A stretch of 64,000 nucleotides of DNA. Source: Cellvibrionaceae bacterium. Its GTDB lineage: Bacteria; Pseudomonadota; Gammaproteobacteria; Pseudomonadales; Cellvibrionaceae. Under the pieces are notes generated by a model that saw only the letters and a program-made list of their open reading frames with translations, was not told the DNA's origin and did no database searches. The stretch spans positions 310,001 to 374,000 of the forward strand of contig JANPZW010000015.1 in NCBI GenBank assembly GCA_024707385.1, read 5' to 3'. Both the position numbers and the translations under genes were made by a program. Shown piece after piece: positions 55,898 to 64,000 of the stretch (the first letter of the stretch is position 1; each line of letters begins with the position of its first letter).

Positions 55898-55934
55898 GCG
55901 AAGCCAAAAACATCCTTGAGGCACATTCCATAAA

Positions 55935-56010
55935 TGGTGGGTGGTACAGGGATCGAACCTGTGACCTACGGCTTGTAAGGCCGTCGCTCTCCCAACTGAG
56001 CTAACCACCC
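55935..56010 (-). tRNA. tRNA-Val (TAC)
   Basis: Cloverleaf on the minus strand: acceptor GGGTGGT/ACCACCC, D arm TAGCTCAGTTGGGAGAGC, anticodon loop CTTACAA, T arm CAGGTTCGATCCCTG, encoded CCA end. It is first in a two-tRNA transcript with tRNA-Asp. Confidence 0.97.
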
Positions 56011-56022
56011 AGCGAGCGGCGT

Positions 56023-56050
56023 ATTGTAATGAAATTGCTTTTGCCGTCAA
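56023..56050 (-). promoter_or_regulatory. Promoter of the tRNA-Val/tRNA-Asp unit
   Basis: Minus-strand TTGACG, 16-base spacer, TACAAT, then GC-rich discriminator ACGCCGCTCGC just before the tRNA. Such discriminators are typical of stringently controlled stable-RNA promoters. Confidence 0.8.
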
Positions 56051-56097
56051 TAGCGACCGGGAAAAATAATTTCCGTTGGTTTACCGGTTTGTCCCGC

Positions 56098-56119
56098 TGC
56101 TATAATCCGCCGCTTGTCC
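56098..56119 (+). promoter_or_regulatory. Promoter-like block upstream of ccmH
   Basis: Extended -10 TGC-TATAAT followed by CCGCCGCTTGTCC, 39 bases before the ccmH start. Bases 56102-56119 match the ccmA upstream block at 17 of 18 positions. Confidence 0.6.
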
Positions 56120-56144
56120 TTGTGCCGCCGGGAGACCCTAAAAA

Positions 56145-56633
56145 ATGCATAAATTGCTGCTGATTCTCTGGCTTTTGCTGATGTTGCCCTATCAGGCAAT
56201 GGCGGCCATTGATGTCTATGATTTTCCTACCGATGATCAGCGCAAGCGATATCAGAAGTTTCTGGAAGAGCTGCGCTGCCCCAAGTGCAAGAACAATAAT
56301 CTCGCCGGAACTAATTCGGAAATTGCGGACGATTTACGCAGAGAACTTCACAAAATGGTTCTCGAAGGTAAAACCGATGCAGAAATTATCGATTTTATGG
56401 TGTCTCGCTATGGTGACTTCGTACTTTACCGACCGCCGGTCCAAGGCAACACCATTGTGCTATGGTTGGGCCCTTTAGTTTTTCTGGTAATCGGGCTGGG
56501 AACGGTTGGTTGGATTGTTCTGCGGCGCCGAAGATTGTTGACTGCGGAGCCTGGGTTGACGGAAGACGAGCAAAAACAATTGGCGGCCATTCTCGAAGCG
56601 GAAAAAGCCGACTTACAAAAATCCAAAAATTAG
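56145..56633 (+). CDS. ccmH: Cytochrome c maturation protein CcmH
   Basis: Periplasmic thiol protein that holds apocytochrome, 162 residues. It has a signal peptide (to about residue 21), the LRCPKCKNNNLAGTNSEIADDLR active site with two cysteines, and VSRYGDFVLYRPP followed by a C-terminal membrane segment (about 104-127). It begins the second ccm block with its own promoter-like block, 4.3 kb from ccmG. Confidence 0.95.
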   Translation: MHKLLLILWLLLMLPYQAMAAIDVYDFPTDDQRKRYQKFLEELRCPKCKNNNLAGTNSEIADDLRRELHKMVLEGKTDAEIIDFMVSRYGDFVLYRPPVQGNTIVLWLGPLVFLVIGLGTVGWIVLRRRRLLTAEPGLTEDEQKQLAAILEAEKADLQKSKN

Positions 56634-56648
56634 TGGTGAATTTCGCGC

Positions 56649-57897
56649 ATGGCGTTTTGGCAAATTATTGTAGTTTTCAGTGTTGCGGCAGGACTCTTTG
56701 TGGCATGGCCACTCATCAAAGCTCCATTCTCCCGCAGATCTACCGAGCAAAAAGCTGATCACGACGAAACCCAGGTCGAACTGTATCGCGAGCATCTCGC
56801 CGATCTCGAGAATTCCCGCGACCGTGGAGAGATAGAACTCGCACAATATGAAGAGCTGAAACTCGAGTTGCAGAAAACACTGGTCGCGGAAGGATCTGGC
56901 GGAAAAAACAGAAAACTTCATTCAGGCGGTAAAAAAATAATGTTGGCGGCCGCCATATTGGTGCCGTTGTTGAGTCTGGCTTTTTATACACAGTGGGGCC
57001 AGAAAAAAGACTGGGACATCTATCAGCTGCTGGAAGCTTTGCCGAAAGTGGAAAGCCGCGAAGAGTACGATAAAAAACTGCGCGAGCTCGTGGTGTTGGT
57101 TCAAGCCCGCCTCAATCAAACACCGGATAATATGCAGCTGGTCAATTTGCTCGCGCAAACGGCCATGACCTTGCAGGATTACGATCAGGCGGTTCACGCC
57201 TATCGGCAGATTCTGGAGGATTTTCCCGATTCCCCCCGCATCATGGCAAACCTGGCGCAGGCGATGTTCTATCGCGCCGGCAACGTGGTGACGCCGGAGG
57301 TGCGTGAGTACACCCACAAAACATTGGCGCTGGCGCCCATGATGCCGGAAATGCTTGGACTCGCCGGCATAGATGCCAAAAACCAAGGGGACTATCGCAC
57401 CGCTATCCGCTACTGGAAGGCGGCGGTACAGCATATGGACCCGAATTCCCGCGTCGCCCAGGGATATCAGAGTGGCATCACCAAAGCCGAACAGGCGTTG
57501 GTTGCGGCGGGGGAAAAACTGGATACCGAGGAGCCGGCGGCTGAGGCAAATGGTGCCAGAATCCAGCTGCATGTCTCGCTTGCCGATTCCGTACAAATCA
57601 GTGGCGGTGAAACGCTCTTTGTTTACGCCCGCGCCTGGCAGGGGGCCGAAAATGCCCCTCGCCATCCAAAAACTTTCCGCCTCACAATTGCCGCTTGCCG
57701 TAACTTTGGACGAAAGCATGGCGATGGCTCCGGGCATGACAATCAAAAGCTTTCCGGATCTGGAATTGGTGGCCCGGATTTCCAGAACCGGCAGCCCGAC
57801 GGCCCAGCCAGGCGACTGGCAAGGTAGTGTTGGTCCGGTGAAACTGGACACCCTGCAGGATGTGCAGCAGATCGTCATTTCTGAACAGTTGCCCTAA
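56649..57897 (+). CDS. ccmI: Cytochrome c maturation protein CcmI (one frameshift)
   Basis: Apocytochrome chaperone, about 415 residues repaired. Two membrane segments (about 4-21 and 99-114) are followed by a TPR domain (QLVNLLAQTAMTLQDYDQAVHAYRQIL and repeats) and a C-terminal periplasmic domain. One extra G in the run at 57641-57645 breaks it; without it the protein reads WQGPKMPLAIQKLSASQLP and ends VISEQLP. It starts 15 bases after ccmH. Confidence 0.92.
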
Positions 57898-57963
57898 GGT
57901 GCCTGACTCCGCCAAAATCGCGGAATTTCCTTGATGTGGGTCGGAAGCACCGATGGCACTGAA

Positions 57964-58004
57964 TAGTCACCCTTCAGGTGGCTAGGTCGATCACCAATTG
58001 GTGA
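57964..58004. promoter_or_regulatory. Two adjacent dyads upstream of smc
   Basis: TAGTCACC/GGTGGCTA around CTTCA (57964-57984) and the perfect palindrome TCACCAATTGGTGA (57991-58004), which share TCACC/GGTG arms. They lie 68-108 bases before smc. Either an operator for a dimeric regulator or part of ccmI transcript termination is possible; there is no T run. Confidence 0.45.
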
Positions 58005-58071
58005 GTGCTATTCGCTAACCGGTGTCAGTGCGGAGTTCGCCTCCGGCCCAAAAACAATAAGCGAACAGAAC

Positions 58072-61000
58072 ATGCGGTTAAAAAGCATTAAGTTGGCGGG
58101 CTTCAAGTCATTTGTCGATCCCACGACAGTCAACTTTCCCAGCAACCTCAGCGCAGTGGTCGGTCCGAACGGCTGTGGCAAATCCAACATCATCGATGCC
58201 GTGCGCTGGGTGATGGGGGAGTCGTCGGCCAAAAATCTGCGCGGCGAGGCCATGACGGACGTTATCTTTAACGGCTCCAACACGCGCAAGCCGATTGGCC
58301 AAGCGTCGATTGAGCTCGTGTTTGATAACAGCGAGGGCAAGATCTCCGGCGAATACGCCCGTTACGCGGAAATCTCGGTCAAGCGCAAAGTCACCCGGGA
58401 TGGGCAGAATCTCTACTACCTCAACGGCAACAAATGCCGCCGTCGTGATATCACCGATATTTTTCTCGGCACCGGTCTCGGTCCGCGCAGTTACGCCATC
58501 ATCGAACAAGGCATGATCTCCCGGTTGATTGAAGCCAAGCCGGAGGATCTGCGGGTTTATGTGGAGGAGGCTGCGGGAATTTCGAAATACAAGGAGCGCC
58601 GCCGCGATACAGAAAACCGCATGCAGCGCACCAAGGAGAATTTGGAGCGGCTCACCGATATCCGCGACGAGCTGGAGCGGCAGATCGCTCGCCTCGAGCG
58701 CCAGGCGCAGGCCGCAGAGAAATATAAGGAATACAAACAGACCGAGCGCGAACTCAAAGCCCGTCTTCAAGCCATGCGCTACCGCACCCTGCGCACCGAG
58801 GCTGATCAGAAGCAGCATCTTATCCGCGACCTCGAATTGAAAGTCGAGGCGGTGGTGACGCAACAGGTGCATCAAGATTCCACCATCGAAATCCAGCGCA
58901 CCCGCCATCTTGAACTTGGCGACGCCTTCAATGAGGTTCAGGGGCGTTTTTATGCGGTCGGCTCCGACATTGTCCGTATTGAGCAGACCATCCAGCATAT
59001 TCAGGAGCGCGAGCGCCAGTTAAAAACCGACCTCGAACAGACCCAGCGCGATTGCGCCGAGGCGGAGGAGCATCTGGCGCAGGACCTTCATAAAGCCGAG
59101 GGCTGGCAGGCCGAGCTGCTGGAAATAGAACCCGAATTGTCCCTTTTGAATGAGGCGGAAGGCCTGTCGTCCGACACCCTCCAGACCGCCGAAGATGGGA
59201 TGCACACCTGGCAGCAGGAGTGGGACGTGTTCAATCAGCGCGCCGCCCAGCCGCGCCAGCAGGCCGAGGTTCAACAGTCGCGTATTCAATATCTTGAGCA
59301 GGTGCAGCAGCGCCTGTTGGAGCGCACCCGCCGGCTTGAGGACGAAAAGCAGGGGCTGGTGGTCGGCGATGTGGAAGACCAGATAAACGAGCTGGAGCAG
59401 GAATTGGCAGAGCTCTCTCTGGCTCTGGAGGAAAAGCAGGAGCAATCACAGGCTGCGGCCGAACAGGTGCAGAGCCTGCGCGAGCGCGAGCGCGAATTGG
59501 CGGCAGAGCTGGACGAATGGCGAGGCCGGCACCAATTGGCGCGCGGTCGTCAGGCGTCACTGGAGGCGCTGCAGCAGGCAGCGCTCGGACGCGGCAAAAG
59601 CCAAACTAATCAGTGGTTGGAAGACGCCGGTCTTGCGGGTAATGCTCGTCTCGCCGATCGCATCAAGGTAACCGCCGGTTGGGAAAAGGCGGTTGAGACT
59701 GTGTTGGCGCAGAATCTTCAGGCGGTGGTGGTGGCGGAAGGTTTTGCCCAAGCCGCAGCAACTCTCACCTCGCTAGAAAAGGGTGGCGTCACTCTGGTGG
59801 ACGCCGGCTATGTCGCGCCGCCCACAGCCGAATCACTTGCAGAGGTTGTCTCGGCAGCGCCTGAAGCCGCGGCCCTGCTGGCCGGAATTTATCGCGCGGA
59901 AGATCTGGCTGAAGCGCTGCAGCGACGCAGCTCGCTTCAGCCGCACGAATCCATCATTACGTGCGACGGCATTTGGGTGGGCGCCAACTGGGTGCGCGTC
60001 GCCCGCGACCAGGACGCCAGCGCCGGCTTGATTGAAAGACGCCAGCAGCTCGAACAGCTGGAGATTGAAATCGCCGAGCAACAGGAGCGCATCGAATCTC
60101 TTGCCGCAGCCCTGCAGGATTGCAAAACAACCCTGACCGATACGGAAAAACAACGCGAGCAGGTGCGCAGTGAGGCCGACAGTCTGGTGCGTCGCCAGGG
60201 TGATGTGCGCAGCCGGTTGAGCGCCATGACCGCCAAGGTTGAGCAGGTGCTGGAGGGCCGCCGTCGCGCCACAGCGGAAATTGCCGAGGCGCGCGAACAG
60301 ATTCAACTGGAAGCGGAAAATTTGGCGGAAGCGCGGGCGCAGTTGCAGGAGGCGATCGACGCGATGGAGCAGGACACGCAAGCGCGCGAGCGCCTGCTGT
60401 CCCGGCGGGACGAATTGCGCAGTCAGCTTGATCTGGCGCGGCAGAAGGCGCGCCACGACAAGGACCGCGCCCATGAGCTGGCCATGCGATTCCAGTCGGT
60501 GAGAACCCAACTGCAAGCCGTCAATCAAGGTATTCAGCGGTTACGCGAGCAGATGCAGCGCATGACCGACCGGCGCGCGAAGCTGGAGGAAAGCCTGCAG
60601 GAAAGCCTCGAGCCGGTAGAGAGCCATAAGCTGGAGCTGGAAGACAAGCTGGAGCAGCGCATCCGCGTGGAAGAGCAATTAGTGCAGGCGCGCCGCAACC
60701 TTGAAGAGGTTGAAGCAGCTCTGCGCGATGCGGAGAAGCAGCGCCAGCAGGTCGAGCACAGCCTGCAGGACATTCGCGGACGTCTAGAGCGCGAGCGTCT
60801 GGGAGCCCAGGCGTTGGAGGTTCAGGCAAAAGGTCTGCAGGAGCAGCTTGCCGAGGAGGATTTCGCCCTTGATGCGGTGCTTGAGTCCATTCCGGAAGAT
60901 CTGACGGAAGCGTCTGCCAACGAAGAGTTGACCGCTATCAGCGCTCGGATCAGCCGCCTCGGGCCTATCAATCTGGCGGCGATTGAGGAATACAAGACCG

Positions 61001-61572
61001 AGTCTGAGCGCAAGCAGTATCTGGATGCCCAGAACCAGGATTTGCAGGAGGCATTGGAAACGCTGGAGAACGCGATCCGGAAAATCGACCGGGAGACCCG
61101 GACCCGCTTCAAGGAAACTTTCGACCAGATCAACTCCGGTCTGCAGGAGCTATTTCCCAAGGTCTTCGGTGGCGGCCACGCCTACCTCGAACTTACCGGG
61201 GAAGACATGCTCGACACGGGCATCGCCATCATGGCCCGCCCACCGGGCAAAAAGAACAGTACCATTCACCTCTTGTCCGGCGGCGAGAAAGCTCTGACGG
61301 CCATAGCACTGGTGTTCTCCATCTTCCGTTTGAACCCGGCGCCGTTCTGTATGCTGGATGAGGTGGATGCACCGCTGGATGACGCCAACGTCGGGCGCTA
61401 CGCGCGCATGGTGGAGGAGATGTCCAGCCAGGTGCAGTTTATCTATATCACACACAACAAAATCGCCATGGAAATGGCCCATCAACTGATGGGTGTGACC
61501 ATGCATGAACCGGGTGTATCCCGAATAGTCACAGTCGATGTCGAAGAAGCCGCCGAGCTTGCCGCAGTGTAG
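58072..61572 (+). CDS. smc: Chromosome segregation protein SMC
   Basis: Condensin-type ATPase of 1166 residues. Walker A is GPNGCGKSN (31-39) in the N-terminal head. Two long coiled coils (about 170-500 and 660-1000) flank a hinge. The C-terminal head has the signature LLSGGEKALTAIAL and Walker B PFCMLDEVDAPLDDANV. It is complete. Followed after 12 bases by zipA, the usual order in Pseudomonas-like gammaproteobacteria. Confidence 0.97.
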   Translation: MRLKSIKLAGFKSFVDPTTVNFPSNLSAVVGPNGCGKSNIIDAVRWVMGESSAKNLRGEAMTDVIFNGSNTRKPIGQASIELVFDNSEGKISGEYARYAEISVKRKVTRDGQNLYYLNGNKCRRRDITDIFLGTGLGPRSYAIIEQGMISRLIEAKPEDLRVYVEEAAGISKYKERRRDTENRMQRTKENLERLTDIRDELERQIARLERQAQAAEKYKEYKQTERELKARLQAMRYRTLRTEADQKQHLIRDLELKVEAVVTQQVHQDSTIEIQRTRHLELGDAFNEVQGRFYAVGSDIVRIEQTIQHIQERERQLKTDLEQTQRDCAEAEEHLAQDLHKAEGWQAELLEIEPELSLLNEAEGLSSDTLQTAEDGMHTWQQEWDVFNQRAAQPRQQAEVQQSRIQYLEQVQQRLLERTRRLEDEKQGLVVGDVEDQINELEQELAELSLALEEKQEQSQAAAEQVQSLRERERELAAELDEWRGRHQLARGRQASLEALQQAALGRGKSQTNQWLEDAGLAGNARLADRIKVTAGWEKAVETVLAQNLQAVVVAEGFAQAAATLTSLEKGGVTLVDAGYVAPPTAESLAEVVSAAPEAAALLAGIYRAEDLAEALQRRSSLQPHESIITCDGIWVGANWVRVARDQDASAGLIERRQQLEQLEIEIAEQQERIESLAAALQDCKTTLTDTEKQREQVRSEADSLVRRQGDVRSRLSAMTAKVEQVLEGRRRATAEIAEAREQIQLEAENLAEARAQLQEAIDAMEQDTQARERLLSRRDELRSQLDLARQKARHDKDRAHELAMRFQSVRTQLQAVNQGIQRLREQMQRMTDRRAKLEESLQESLEPVESHKLELEDKLEQRIRVEEQLVQARRNLEEVEAALRDAEKQRQQVEHSLQDIRGRLERERLGAQALEVQAKGLQEQLAEEDFALDAVLESIPEDLTEASANEELTAISARISRLGPINLAAIEEYKTESERKQYLDAQNQDLQEALETLENAIRKIDRETRTRFKETFDQINSGLQELFPKVFGGGHAYLELTGEDMLDTGIAIMARPPGKKNSTIHLLSGGEKALTAIALVFSIFRLNPAPFCMLDEVDAPLDDANVGRYARMVEEMSSQVQFIYITHNKIAMEMAHQLMGVTMHEPGVSRIVTVDVEEAAELAAV

Positions 61573-61584
61573 GAACAGGATCTT

Positions 61585-62598
61585 ATGAGAGAGTGGTTAA
61601 CGGTCATCATTGTTTTACTCATTCTCGGCGTTCTGCTGGATGGAATGCGACGCATGCGCGCGCACCGGCGGGACCATCTGCGGATGAAGCACCGGGTGGT
61701 GGCCCGGGCTGATACGGATTCCGGCGAGACCGAAGTCGGCACCAGTGAGTTTCCCTCCGGTGGTGCGCGGGTGGCCGCATACCGCGATCCCGACCACGTC
61801 CTGAACGTCAATAAAGCGGTGAAAGAAAGCCTCACCGCTTCCCGCTGGACCCGCGGCGCGCCCAACCGCTTGCCGGAACAGGTCAGTCTCAATCTCGATA
61901 CACCTGTGCCCATGTTGATGGATTCCGTCGACGAGCAGGTGGCGAGCGTTTCTGCGAATGAGCGCGACCCCGTAATTGGCGATTTGGCGGATCTCGAAGA
62001 TGATGATCTGCGTCCAGGCATAGGCGATTCGGAGTTCACGCAGGAATTCTATGAGGACGAGGATCTCTCATCTGAGTCTGAAGCTGAGCCCGCGCCGGCG
62101 CCCGCCGAGCCGGTACAAAAGAAACGTGAGCCCGAGCGAGTCGTGCAGGAAGATGCTCCCAAGGCGCCGGATGAAGTCCTGATCATCAATGTGATGGCGC
62201 GGCGCGGCGAAATGTTCGCCGGCACGGAATTGCTCGAAGCCTTGGTGACACAAGGGCTGCGCTACGGTGATATGGATATTTTCCACCGCCACGAGTCCGA
62301 CGATGGTCGCGGCAAGATTCTCTTCAGCGCGGCCAATATGGTGGTACCTGGAACTTTTGATCTTGGAGCTATGGAGGATTTCGCCACGCCGGGGATCAGC
62401 ATGTTCCTGTCCCTGCCTATTTCCGGCGACAGCTTGGCGGCATACAACCTCATGGCCAACTCAGCGACGGCCATTGCCGATGCCCTCGGCGGTGAGCTGA
62501 AAGATGAGAACCGCAGTGTAATGACACGCCAAACCATCGAGCACGGCCGTCAGCGCGTGATCGAATACGAGCGCAAACGCCGCCTTGCCAAGTCCTGA
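61585..62598 (+). CDS. zipA: Cell division protein ZipA
   Basis: FtsZ-tethering inner-membrane protein, 337 residues. An N-terminal membrane anchor (about 3-20) is followed by a basic stretch, an acidic and Pro-rich linker (about 150-195), and the C-terminal FtsZ-binding domain (LIINVMARRGEMFAGTELLEAL; GLRYGDMDIFHRHE; FLSLPISGDSLAAYNLMANSA). The next gene, ligA, begins 7 bases later. Confidence 0.95.
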   Translation: MREWLTVIIVLLILGVLLDGMRRMRAHRRDHLRMKHRVVARADTDSGETEVGTSEFPSGGARVAAYRDPDHVLNVNKAVKESLTASRWTRGAPNRLPEQVSLNLDTPVPMLMDSVDEQVASVSANERDPVIGDLADLEDDDLRPGIGDSEFTQEFYEDEDLSSESEAEPAPAPAEPVQKKREPERVVQEDAPKAPDEVLIINVMARRGEMFAGTELLEALVTQGLRYGDMDIFHRHESDDGRGKILFSAANMVVPGTFDLGAMEDFATPGISMFLSLPISGDSLAAYNLMANSATAIADALGGELKDENRSVMTRQTIEHGRQRVIEYERKRRLAKS

Positions 62599-62605
62599 CA
62601 CCTCA

Positions 62606-64000
62606 ATGCCTGCCAATTCTCCCGATTACCAGCGTATGCAACAGCTTCGCCAGGAGCTGTTGCATCACAGCCATCGCTACTACGTTCTTGACGATCCGGA
62701 GATTCCCGACGCTGAATACGACCGCTTGATGCGCGAGTTGCAGGAACTGGAAGAGCGTTTCCCCGACTGGGTGACGGCGGATTCGCCGACTCAGCGGGTG
62801 GGTGGTGTCGCGCTCAGCGCATTCGCTGAGGTCACCCATTTGCGACCCATGTTGTCTCTGGATAACGCCCTGAACGCCGACGAATTTATCGCCTTCGATA
62901 AACGCGTGCGCGACCGCCTGCGCACCCAGGAGCCGATTGAATACGCGTGCGAACCCAAGTACGACGGCATTGCCATCAGTTTGTTGTATCGCAATGGTGT
63001 GCTGGAAAGGGCGGCAACCCGAGGCGATGGGAGTGTGGGGGAGGACGTCACCCTTAATGTCCGCACCATCAAATCTGTACCTTTGCGCCTGCTGGGGCAG
63101 GGATACCCGGATTTGCTGGAGGTGCGCGGCGAAATCTACATGACCAAAAGCGGTTTCAATGAGATGAACCGCAAGGCGCAGGAGTCCGGCGGCAAAAGCT
63201 TTATCAACCCGCGCAATGCCGCCGCCGGCAGTCTCCGTCAATTGGATCCAAAGTTGACTGCCCAGAGGCCCCTCACGCTCTGCGCCTACGGTGTGGGTGA
63301 GGTGGAAGGTGGGAGTTTGCCGCAGTATCACACGGCCATTCTTCAGCGGCTGGCGGACTGGGGGTTTGCGGTCAGCCGAGACGTAGCGTCGGCGCGCGGC
63401 GTCGAGGAGTGTCTCGCGTTTCACAAAATGCTTCAGGAAAAGCGACCATCCTTGCCGTATGACATCGACGGCATTGTGTTCAAGGTCAACTCATTAGAGT
63501 TGCAAACCACCCTGGGTTTTGTCGCCAAAGCGCCGCGCTGGGCTGTGGCGTTCAAATTCCCTGCGCAGGAGGAAATGACGGTTCTGCGTGCGGTGGAATT
63601 CCAGGTGGGGCGCACAGGCTCCATCACCCCGGTTGCCCGGCTTGAACCGGTTTTTGTCGGCGGCGTGACCGTCTCCAACGCGACTTTGCATAACAGCGAC
63701 GAAATCGCCCGTCTCGGCGTGAAAGTGGGCGACACGGTGATCATCCGCCGCGCCGGCGATGTAATTCCCCAAGTGGTGTCGGTGGTGATGAGCAAGCGTC
63801 CCGACGATGCCCGCGATATTCAATTTCCCGCCCAATGCCCGGTCTGCAGCTCACCAGTTGCACGGGTGGAGGGCGAGGCGGCGGTGCGATGCACCGGTGG
63901 TCTTATCTGCCCGGCGCAGCGCAAAGAGGCGATCAAACACTATGCCAGTCGCCAGGCCATGGACATCGAAGGCCTGGGCGAAAAACTCGTCGATGCCCTG
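62606..64000 (+). CDS. ligA: NAD+-dependent DNA ligase, 5' part (runs off the window)
   Basis: The first 465 codons are present and open to the window edge. Domain Ia and the adenylation domain are visible: LLHHSHRYYVLDDPEIPDAEYD, active-site Lys118 in CEPKYDGIAI, GEIYM and NPRNAAAGSLRQLD. The OB fold follows with VGRTGSITPVA and RRAGDVIPQV, then a four-cysteine zinc finger (CPVC then CTGGLIC). It seals nicks in replication and repair. Start ATG 62606. Confidence 0.97.
   Translation, partial: MPANSPDYQRMQQLRQELLHHSHRYYVLDDPEIPDAEYDRLMRELQELEERFPDWVTADSPTQRVGGVALSAFAEVTHLRPMLSLDNALNADEFIAFDKRVRDRLRTQEPIEYACEPKYDGIAISLLYRNGVLERAATRGDGSVGEDVTLNVRTIKSVPLRLLGQGYPDLLEVRGEIYMTKSGFNEMNRKAQESGGKSFINPRNAAAGSLRQLDPKLTAQRPLTLCAYGVGEVEGGSLPQYHTAILQRLADWGFAVSRDVASARGVEECLAFHKMLQEKRPSLPYDIDGIVFKVNSLELQTTLGFVAKAPRWAVAFKFPAQEEMTVLRAVEFQVGRTGSITPVARLEPVFVGGVTVSNATLHNSDEIARLGVKVGDTVIIRRAGDVIPQVVSVVMSKRPDDARDIQFPAQCPVCSSPVARVEGEAAVRCTGGLICPAQRKEAIKHYASRQAMDIEGLGEKLVDAL

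Noticed and set aside
58108..58998. Minus-strand frame within smc, and others in the coiled-coil region
   Set aside because: Explained by GC-rich codon bias of smc. The plus-strand frame carries all the SMC motifs.

Overview
This window comes from a gammaproteobacterium, most likely a marine or plant-polysaccharide-degrading lineage close to Cellvibrionales (Saccharophagus/Teredinibacter/Cellvibrio-like). The evidence is the smc-zipA-ligA order, a System I cytochrome c maturation (ccm) set, a secreted lectin with a poly-serine linker, a rhombosortase, DUF3012 and DUF3806 proteins, and an intracellular PHA depolymerase. The genus assignment is inference. No rRNA, CRISPR array, insertion sequence or prophage is visible.

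Layout. 1-12.8 kb is a visibly AT-rich, co-directional surface-polysaccharide (O-antigen type) cluster: Wzz chain-length regulator, Wzx flippase, SDR epimerase, a MenD/acetolactate-synthase-like TPP enzyme, pyruvyl transferase, two GT2 and one GT4 glycosyltransferases, an orphan GT-like protein, a Wzy-like polymerase and a hexapeptide acetyltransferase. Composition changes sharply at about 12.8 kb. 12.8-25.6 kb holds a nitrate/nitrite transporter, small membrane and lipoproteins, a porin, a ricin-type lectin, mobA, pdxH, a quinone oxidoreductase, a chemoreceptor, purC and a MATE pump. 25.6-31.8 kb carries a PQQ-dependent dehydrogenase fused to cytochrome c and coupled to a TonB receptor, then gamma-glutamyltransferase and dusC. 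32-44 kb carries pyruvate kinase, a response regulator, bolA, a cold-shock protein, a glutamate-synthase-like oxidoreductase, a DUF945 protein, rhombosortase, ppnP, cmoM, a DnaJ membrane protein, ppx and msrA. 44-58 kb carries an FhlB/FliK pair and the ccm genes. These are split into ccmABCDEFG and ccmHI by a small exported protein, aguA-aguB (agmatine to putrescine), phaZ and two tRNAs. 58-64 kb is smc, zipA and the start of ligA.

Two patterns cut across the window. First, about 20 single-base shifts, mostly one extra base in a homopolymer, break genes that must work (pyk, purC, ccmC, ccmI). They look like sequencing or assembly errors, so I annotate each broken gene as one locus and give the shift site. 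Second, outside the O-antigen cluster, many gene boundaries carry two adjacent imperfect copies of an 11-24 bp word with a period near 17-29 bp, often 22. One such duplication rewrote the CcmC C-terminus. I regard this as the most original observation here. The split ccm operons also share a 17/18 identical promoter-like block.
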